A stretch of 64,000 nucleotides of DNA, taken from assembly GCF_965203655.1 (NCBI RefSeq), contig NZ_CBDBDD010000008.1, positions 186,001 to 250,000 of the forward strand, given 5' to 3'. The notes under the pieces were generated by a model. That model searched no databases and was not told the DNA's origin. It was given only the letters and a program-made list of their open reading frames with translations. The position numbers and the translations under genes are program-made. Below are positions 59,133 through 64,000 of the stretch, piece after piece; position 1 is the first letter of the stretch; every line of letters starts with the position of its first letter. This stretch comes from Poriferisodalis sp965203655. GTDB lineage: Bacteria; Actinomycetota; Acidimicrobiia; Acidimicrobiales; Poriferisodalaceae.

Positions 59133-60953
59133 TCAGAGGCACTCGGACTCGCCGACGGCGACCGTGAAGGGGCCCGTCTCGTTGTAGTCGGCGAAGTGCG
59201 CCTCGGTGTCAAAGCGATCGAGGTCAGCCAGGCCGTGCGCCACCGCTGCCGCGCCGCCTGCTCGCTCGAGCCAGGCCGCGAACGTCTCGCCTGCATCCCG
59301 CTCTCCCACGTAGCGGTCGACGATTCGCACGACCGCCGCGGGTGCATTCTTCGCGGGCAGTCGCAGCGCCCGGGCCCCAAATCTGATCTGCTCCTGGCCG
59401 ACATGGCCGCCGAGCAGCAGTTGGTATCCGGGAGCCGACTTGGCATCGACCCGCCGCTCGATGCCGAAAAAGCCGATGTCCGAGACATGGTGCTGGCCGC
59501 AGCTGTTCATGCAGCCCGAGATGTTGATGCGCAGCCCTGGGACTTCGGCCAGTCCAGCCTCTTCGAGCGCATCGGTGATCGCATCGGCCAGACCCCTCGA
59601 CTGGGTCACTGCCAGGCTGCAGGTATCGGCACCTGGGCAGGCCACTACATCGCGCAGCAGTTCGGCACCCGCGGATGCCATGCCGATCTCGGCGAGTCGG
59701 CGATAGAGCTCCCCGAGCTGATGCTCTTGCAGGTCTCTGAAGACGAGGTTCTGACGATTCGTCAGCCGCACGCTGGCTCCGAGGGCGCGCTGGGCGCCTG
59801 CCAGAGCGCGGAACTGCGCCGCGGTGATGTCGCCGAGGGGGGCGTGCGCGTAGGCAGAGACCGTGCCGTTGGCGGTGCCGCGCACCACGTTGGCCCGCAC
59901 CCAGTCGGCGTAGGGGCTCGCGCCGTCGACCGGGCGGCGTGCAGCGATGGTCACCGGGACCGATGCAGCGCCGTGACCCACGAGAGTAACGCCGTCCGGT
60001 GCCCGGCCCGCCGGCTCGTCGCCTTCGAGCACGACAGCATGGGGAAGCCCGCCGGGCCAGCTTGTCGACGCAATCAGCGTTCGGCGGATGCCGAACACCC
60101 GGCGCCGGACCTCGTCGATCCCCAGCGTGTCCACGAGCCATTTCATGCGAGCGCGGAGCCGGTTGTCACGGTTGCCCGCTTGGTCGAAGACCCGCAGGAT
60201 CGACTCGATCGTCGGCAGCAGCTCTTCGCGTGGCGTGAAGTCCTCCAATGCCAGCGCGGCATGCGGGTTGGCGCCGAGGCCTCCGGCCACATACACCCGA
60301 AATCCGGCCCGCGGCTCGCCGTGCTCGTCCGTGGCGACGACCGCGACGACGCCGACGTCGTTGAACATGGCCTGGCCGCAGTCGGTGTCGCAGCCCGAGA
60401 AGTTGATCTTGAACTTTCGAGGAAGCCGCTGGGCGATGGGGTTGCGCACGAAGTGCTCGTACGCGGCCTCGGCCCACGGCGAGATGTCCAGAACCTCATA
60501 GGGGCACGCGCCGGCCAGATGGCAGCCGCCGATGTTGCGCACCGTGTCCCCGCACGCCTCCCGGGTCGTGAGGCCCACGCTCGCGAGCAGCCGCAGCACG
60601 TCGCTGATCTGGTCGAGTTGCACGTAGTGCATCTGCAGGTTCTGGCGGGTGGTGATGTGCGCCCAGCCGCGGCTGTAGTGCTCGGCGAGGTAGCCGATCA
60701 TTTCGAGCTGCTCAGGCTGGATCGACCCGTACGGCACCTTGATGCGCACCATCTGGTTGTGTCCGCCTTGGCGCTGGCCGTAGACACCGTTGGTCAGCCG
60801 ATACGTCTTGTAGACGTCGGGGTCGATGCGGCCGTCGAGATACTGCTGGGTGGTCGACTCCCATTTGACGATGTCAGCCAGGAACGGTTCGGCGAGGTCG
60901 GTGTCGCGTGGAATGGGCCGCGGGCGAGCGGCTGGTCGGTCGACGATGGTCAT
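59133..60953 (-). CDS. Sirohaem-dependent nitrite/sulfite reductase
   Basis: 606 residues from ATG 60953. Ferredoxin-type enzyme of two homologous halves. The C-terminal half has the cluster motif Cys439-x5-Cys445 (VACPGADTCSLAV) and Cys481-x3-Cys485 (NISGCMNSCGQHH). Unusually the N-terminal half also has a full set, Cys144-x5-Cys150 (GGCHLAGACPYE) and Cys188-x3-Cys192 (FSGCDTDCGQA). THITTRQNLQ-like WAHITTRQNLQMHYV and VRLTNRQNLVF are the sirohaem-contacting arginine motifs. Co-transcribed with sirohaem synthesis genes upstream (4-base overlap with cobA). Neighbouring metB-type gene favours sulfite, but nitrite is possible. Confidence 0.88.
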   Translation of the reverse strand: MTIVDRPAARPRPIPRDTDLAEPFLADIVKWESTTQQYLDGRIDPDVYKTYRLTNGVYGQRQGGHNQMVRIKVPYGSIQPEQLEMIGYLAEHYSRGWAHITTRQNLQMHYVQLDQISDVLRLLASVGLTTREACGDTVRNIGGCHLAGACPYEVLDISPWAEAAYEHFVRNPIAQRLPRKFKINFSGCDTDCGQAMFNDVGVVAVVATDEHGEPRAGFRVYVAGGLGANPHAALALEDFTPREELLPTIESILRVFDQAGNRDNRLRARMKWLVDTLGIDEVRRRVFGIRRTLIASTSWPGGLPHAVVLEGDEPAGRAPDGVTLVGHGAASVPVTIAARRPVDGASPYADWVRANVVRGTANGTVSAYAHAPLGDITAAQFRALAGAQRALGASVRLTNRQNLVFRDLQEHQLGELYRRLAEIGMASAGAELLRDVVACPGADTCSLAVTQSRGLADAITDALEEAGLAEVPGLRINISGCMNSCGQHHVSDIGFFGIERRVDAKSAPGYQLLLGGHVGQEQIRFGARALRLPAKNAPAAVVRIVDRYVGERDAGETFAAWLERAGGAAAVAHGLADLDRFDTEAHFADYNETGPFTVAVGESECL

Positions 60954-61726
60954 GCTGTGCCTCCGAGAGCGCCGTGGCGGGTGCTGCCGTGGTGGACGGT
61001 GAGATGGTCGCCGTGCCACACCGGCAACCCTTCGAAGCTCGCGACATCGCCGATCACGATGGTCGCCGGGGCGGGAATCTGGACCTGTCCGAGCCTCCCG
61101 AGGGTGGTGCGCTGCACCTGCTGGCATGCCGTCGTGGCTGAGCCGATCACCGCGGCCGGCTCATCGGGCGATCGGCCGCCTGCGATCAGTGCCGTGGCGA
61201 TGTGGGGCGCCAATCGCACCCCCATGAGCACCACCAGCGTGTGATCGATCTGGGCGAGCGAGAGCCAGTCCACGCCCGCTGCGTCGTGGGCGCTGGTGGC
61301 GGTCACGACGGTGAATCCGTTCGAGAGGCCTCGATGCGTCAGCGGGATGCCGGCGGCAGCGGCAGCGGCAGTGGCGCTCGACAGGCCGGGCACGACTTCT
61401 GTGCGATGGCCGGCGTCGAGCAGCGCGCGGGTTTCTTCAGCTCCGCGGCCGAACACATAGGGATCGCCGCCCTTGAGCCGCACAACGGCCTCGTAGTGGG
61501 CCGCGTAATGGAGCAGCAGCGCGTTGAGGTCGGCCTGGGCACGACGCGGACCGCCTGGTCGCTTGCCGACATCGACCAGCAGCGTTCGAGGGGGAACGAG
61601 ATCGAGCACGCCTGTTCCGACGAGCCGGTCATGGATCACGACATCGGCTTGTTGGAGCAGTCGTGCTGCCCGCACCGTGAGCAGATCCGGGTCGCCGGGT
61701 CCAGCGCCGACCAGGTACACCGTCAT
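60950..61726 (-). CDS. cobA: Uroporphyrinogen-III C-methyltransferase
   Basis: 258 residues from ATG 61726. It makes precorrin-2 by two SAM-dependent methylations, the first step to sirohaem. VYLVGAGPGDPDLLTVRAARLL is the N-terminal signature, VVRLKGGDPYVFGRGAEE the central one, and GIPLTHRGLSNGFTVVT the substrate loop. It overlaps the sirC start region by 4 bases and the reductase gene by 4 bases, so all three are tightly coupled. The functional set SirC, CobA and reductase is self-consistent: CobA and SirC together supply sirohydrochlorin or sirohaem. Confidence 0.95.
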   Translation of the reverse strand: MTVYLVGAGPGDPDLLTVRAARLLQQADVVIHDRLVGTGVLDLVPPRTLLVDVGKRPGGPRRAQADLNALLLHYAAHYEAVVRLKGGDPYVFGRGAEETRALLDAGHRTEVVPGLSSATAAAAAAGIPLTHRGLSNGFTVVTATSAHDAAGVDWLSLAQIDHTLVVLMGVRLAPHIATALIAGGRSPDEPAAVIGSATTACQQVQRTTLGRLGQVQIPAPATIVIGDVASFEGLPVWHGDHLTVHHGSTRHGALGGTA

Positions 61727-62427
61727 GGGAGCACCGCTGTGTGCGCTTGCCCTGTGCCGTCGGCGGCGGAATCGAGGCCGAGCGCTGTGCGCAAGCGCTG
61801 CTGTGCCCAGGCGTTGTTGCCGGCCCGGACGGCGTCGAGGAGGCCGTCGTCGAGCGCTTCCTGCCAGCCCGGATGCTCCGACGATCCCGTCGCTGCGCGC
61901 AGTTCGGCCCGGGAGGCGCTCAGGAGCCGAGCGAGTTCGGCCGTGCCATCGTCGAGTTCGCGCTGGAAACGGCCACGCAGCCACGACGCCAGCGCAGGAG
62001 TCGTGCCTTCGGTGCAGATCGAGACCGACAGCGGGCCTCGTCGCGCGACGGCAGGCAGGATGAACGAGCAGTGGTCGATGTCGTCGGCCGAGTTGACCCA
62101 GACGCCGCTCGCCTCGCCGTCGGCAAACACTTGCGCATCCACTTCGGAGGCGCCCGTGCATGTGAACGCCAGCCGGTAGCCCGCAACTTCGCCTTGCTGG
62201 TAGGGCCGGCGGTGCCATCGAACGTCGTCTCGCTCGGCGATCGCGGGGACGGCGGTCGGCGCGACGACGGTGACTGCCGCACCCGCGGGCACCAAGCGCT
62301 CGACTTTGCGGGCGGCCACGCTGCCCGCGCCGACCACCAGCACGCGACGACCGCGAAGGTCGAGGTGCACAGGGTAGGAGAGTCCCTCGGCAAGGGACGC
62401 TGCAGGCGTTGGCACGGGTGATGACAT
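61723..62427 (-). CDS. sirC: Precorrin-2 dehydrogenase / sirohydrochlorin ferrochelatase
   Basis: 234 residues. The N-terminal Rossmann part reads PVHLDLRGRRVLVVGAGSVAARKVERL, with FTCTGASEVDAQVFADGE and WVNSADDIDHCSFILPAVARRGPLSVSICTEGTTPALASWLR, all as in the CysG N-terminal domain. It oxidises precorrin-2 to sirohydrochlorin and may insert iron. ATG 62427 has no clear ribosome binding site, and a strong candidate promoter lies so close that the transcript could have a very short leader. First gene of the sirC-cobA-reductase operon. Confidence 0.93.
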   Translation of the reverse strand: MSSPVPTPAASLAEGLSYPVHLDLRGRRVLVVGAGSVAARKVERLVPAGAAVTVVAPTAVPAIAERDDVRWHRRPYQQGEVAGYRLAFTCTGASEVDAQVFADGEASGVWVNSADDIDHCSFILPAVARRGPLSVSICTEGTTPALASWLRGRFQRELDDGTAELARLLSASRAELRAATGSSEHPGWQEALDDGLLDAVRAGNNAWAQQRLRTALGLDSAADGTGQAHTAVLP

Positions 62428-62437
62428 ATGCGAGAGG

Positions 62438-62470
62438 CATATTATCGATAAATATGATCGGTTTAGTCAG
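62438..62470 (-). promoter_or_regulatory. Candidate promoter with overlapping operator for the sirohaem/reductase operon
   Basis: On the reverse strand, CTGACT (62470-62465) and GATAAT (62446-62441) are 18 bases apart, a good sigma-70 match. The inverted repeat CATATT-ATCGATA-AATATG (62438-62456) overlaps the -10 box, 11-29 bases before the sirC start. The run is conspicuously AT-rich for this genome. A repressor site responding to sulfur or nitrogen status is plausible but unproven. Confidence 0.55.
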
Positions 62471-62530
62471 GAATTAAGACGCGGCGGGTCTGGCTGGCCT
62501 CGCATCGGCCCCGAAAACCGGCGATGGACG

Positions 62531-63709
62531 TCAGGACCCGGTGTGGGCGGCCTGCAGCGCCGAGCAGATGTCGGCAGTCACGTCGTCGGGATGCTCGAGT
62601 CCCATCGACAGCCTGATCATCCCCTCGCTGATGCCAATTGCCGCACGCTGAGCGGGCTCGAGCTGGGCATGGGTCATCGACGCGGGGTGGTTGACGAGCG
62701 TCTCGGGACCGCCCAGCGACGGCGCCAAGCGGGCCAGGCGCAGCGCTTGAGTGAATGCGCAGGCGGCGTCGTAGCCCCCGAGGAGCTCGAAGGTGACGCA
62801 GCCGCCGCCCGAAGCCATCTGCCGGGCTGCGAGTGCACGCTGGGGGTGGTCGTCGAGTCCGGGGTAGAACACCTCGGCGACGGCGGGGTGAGCGCTGAGC
62901 GTGCTGGCAACCGCAAGCGCATTCGCGCACTGGCGCTCCATGCGCACCCCGAGGGTCTTGAGACCGCGCAGCGCATTCCAGCTGTCGAACGCCGACGCCG
63001 AGCTGCCCTGCACCACCGCATAGCCCCACAGTTCGTTGACCAGTGTCTTCTCGCCGGCGATCACCCCGAGGGTGGCGTCGTTGTGGCCCGACAGCGCTTT
63101 GGTGGCCGAGTGCACGACGAGGTCCGCTCCGTAGTCCAAGGGGCGCTGAATGAGCGGCGTTGCCATGGTGGAGTCGATCACGGTGATCGGGCCGGCGATC
63201 GAACCCAGCGCCTCAAGGTCGGCCAGTGCGAGCGTCGGATTGCTGGGCGTCTCGACGAAGACCAGCGTGGTGCGGCCCGGTTCGATTGCGCCCAGCCATG
63301 CGTCGGTGTCGTCCACATCCACGAAGGTGACGTCGATGCCGAATCGCGGGCAGACCTGGTTGAACAGCTGCAGCGTGCCCGAGAACAGCTGCCGCTGGGT
63401 GATCACATGGCTGCCTTGCGAGCACATCCCGAGCACCACCGTCGAGATGGCGCCCATGCCGCTGGAACTGCAGATAGCTGCCTCGGCGCCCTCGAGTTCG
63501 GCTACGGCGTCGGCGAACGCCTGCACCGTGGGGTTGCCGTACCTCCCGTAGAAGTCGGTGACACGGGGGCGTACGGCTCTGCGCGCGGCATCCGTCGCGT
63601 CCGCGGCCTCGAATGCTGTGGACGGCTCGAGTGCGGGCGCCAGCCCGTCGTCCGCGCTGCGGCCTGCGATCAGAGCCGCCGTCTCGGGATGGTCGGCGCG
63701 TCGGTTCAT
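62531..63709 (-). CDS. metB: Cystathionine gamma-synthase / Cys-Met metabolism PLP enzyme
   Basis: 392 residues from ATG 63709, with AGGAGA 6 bases upstream; the frame stays open further back but without a comparable site. A fold-type I PLP enzyme. PALEPSTAFEAAD, YGRYGNPTVQAFADAVAELEGAE, SSSGMGAISTVVL, FVETPSNPTLALADL and the PLP Lys in LVVHSATKALSGHNDATLG are the family motifs. Cystathionine gamma-synthase, gamma-lyase and O-acylhomoserine sulfhydrylase cannot be separated by eye; a sulfite reductase operon directly downstream suits synthesis of homocysteine. The symbol is provisional. Confidence 0.88.
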   Translation of the reverse strand: MNRRADHPETAALIAGRSADDGLAPALEPSTAFEAADATDAARRAVRPRVTDFYGRYGNPTVQAFADAVAELEGAEAAICSSSGMGAISTVVLGMCSQGSHVITQRQLFSGTLQLFNQVCPRFGIDVTFVDVDDTDAWLGAIEPGRTTLVFVETPSNPTLALADLEALGSIAGPITVIDSTMATPLIQRPLDYGADLVVHSATKALSGHNDATLGVIAGEKTLVNELWGYAVVQGSSASAFDSWNALRGLKTLGVRMERQCANALAVASTLSAHPAVAEVFYPGLDDHPQRALAARQMASGGGCVTFELLGGYDAACAFTQALRLARLAPSLGGPETLVNHPASMTHAQLEPAQRAAIGISEGMIRLSMGLEHPDDVTADICSALQAAHTGS

Positions 63710-63856
63710 CGCTGTCTCCTGAAGAACGACAGCTGCGTCATGGAAGGGCAGGATGCCAGCGGGATGCTTGCTCGCTGATCGGGAACGGCGAGGCAGGTCC
63801 ACAGGCTATGCAGTCATCCACTGCCTCGATACTCAGGCGAAGCAGCAGTGTGCGAG

Positions 63857-63874
63857 TGATACCGATTTGATACC
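63857..63874 (+). promoter_or_regulatory. Tandem TGATACC repeat upstream of the RHH gene
   Basis: TGATACC at 63857-63863 and again at 63868-63874, 11 bases start to start (one helical turn), ending 9 bases before ATG 63884. Candidate operator for the ribbon-helix-helix protein encoded next. The wider gap 63710-63883 otherwise shows only metB upstream sequence; I looked for a SAM riboswitch and found none. Confidence 0.4.
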
Positions 63875-63883
63875 ATCCCATCC

Positions 63884-64000
63884 ATGGCGATGACGCTCAG
63901 ATTGACCGATGACGAGCAAGAAGCACTGCGGCGTCGGGCCGAGCTCGACGGCACCTCCATGCAGGAGGCCGCTCGCCGTGCCGTGCGCGAGTACGTGGCC
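63884..64000 (+). CDS. Ribbon-helix-helix (CopG/antitoxin-like) protein, 3' end outside window
   Basis: I translated 39 codons from ATG 63884 to the right edge. MAMTLRLTDDEQEALRRRAE followed by LDGTSMQEAARRAVREYVA is a ribbon-helix-helix fold typical of VapB, ParD-like or CopG antitoxins. A toxin gene (PIN or RelE type) would be expected just beyond the window; that is inference. A tandem repeat precedes the start. Confidence 0.8.
   Translation, partial: MAMTLRLTDDEQEALRRRAELDGTSMQEAARRAVREYVA

Noticed and set aside
59013..61244. 743-codon forward open frame opposite the sirohaem reductase
   Set aside because: The reverse strand has two sirohaem cluster motif sets and coupled cobA; the forward translation shows no domain.
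63710..63883. SAM riboswitch upstream of the metB-type gene
   Set aside because: I could not fold the conserved core of any SAM riboswitch class; only a good ribosome binding site is visible.

Overview
The window reads as a chromosomal segment of a high-GC actinobacterium, most likely an uncultured Acidimicrobiia-type lineage. Pointers are many GTG starts and few strong ribosome binding sites, a PafB/PafC WYL pair, a CofC/FbiD gene for coenzyme F420, a PIG-L deacetylase, duplicated branched-chain amino-acid ABC permeases and several conserved proteins of unknown function. Placement below phylum is inference.

Layout. 1-964 is the 5' part of a peptide-type ABC substrate-binding lipoprotein. 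1120-6556 holds leuD, leuC, greA, leuB and cimA (branched-chain amino-acid synthesis plus a transcript-cleavage factor). 6601-9264 holds two little-known genes and gltX, followed by tRNA-Gln(CUG). 9622-18024 is a seven-gene liv-type ABC operon with one ATPase pair, two permease pairs and one lipoprotein, closed by a perfect 12-bp hairpin. 18167-25092 carries a nitroreductase-SRPBCC fusion, an acyl-CoA dehydrogenase, a polysaccharide deacetylase, a DUF3179 lipoprotein, tRNA-Glu(CUC) and a malonyl-CoA-synthetase-like ligase.

The main finding is an 18.6-kb accessory island between two identical 23-bp direct repeats (25033-25055 and 43610-43632). The left repeat is the 3' end of the ligase gene; the right repeat sits in a vestige of a ligase 3' end. 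The island has lower GC, falling to about 52% near its right end against about 72% in the flanks (single 60-base lines counted by hand). It encodes a single-strand-type DNA phosphorothioation module (SspA cysteine desulfurase, SspB DUF4007 protein, SspC ATPase, SspD sulfurtransferase). This module is translationally coupled to an unusual effector set: a sigma-region-4/alpha-CTD-like DNA-binding protein, a PLD-nuclease/helicase fusion, a 67-residue protein, a DndD-like SMC ATPase and a 154-residue protein. A second unit carries a GIY-YIG nuclease and a DGQHR (DndB-like) protein. A PIN-domain/zinc-ribbon protein and a small HTH protein precede the core. The whole looks like a mosaic of the Ssp and Dnd systems. 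I could not match it fully to SspE, SspFGH or DndFGH, and no integrase is present.

43741-64000 returns to high-GC housekeeping content: a two-gene molybdenum hydroxylase, pafBC, an EEP-family hydrolase, an AlaX-type editing protein, an orphan DNA methyltransferase containing a perfect 14-bp palindrome, PIG-L, cofC, a vapBC pair, a large protein of unknown function, rnhB, a methyltransferase, a sirohaem-synthesis and sulfite/nitrite reductase operon with a promoter/operator candidate, a cystathionine gamma-synthase-type gene, and the first 39 codons of a ribbon-helix-helix antitoxin-like gene.
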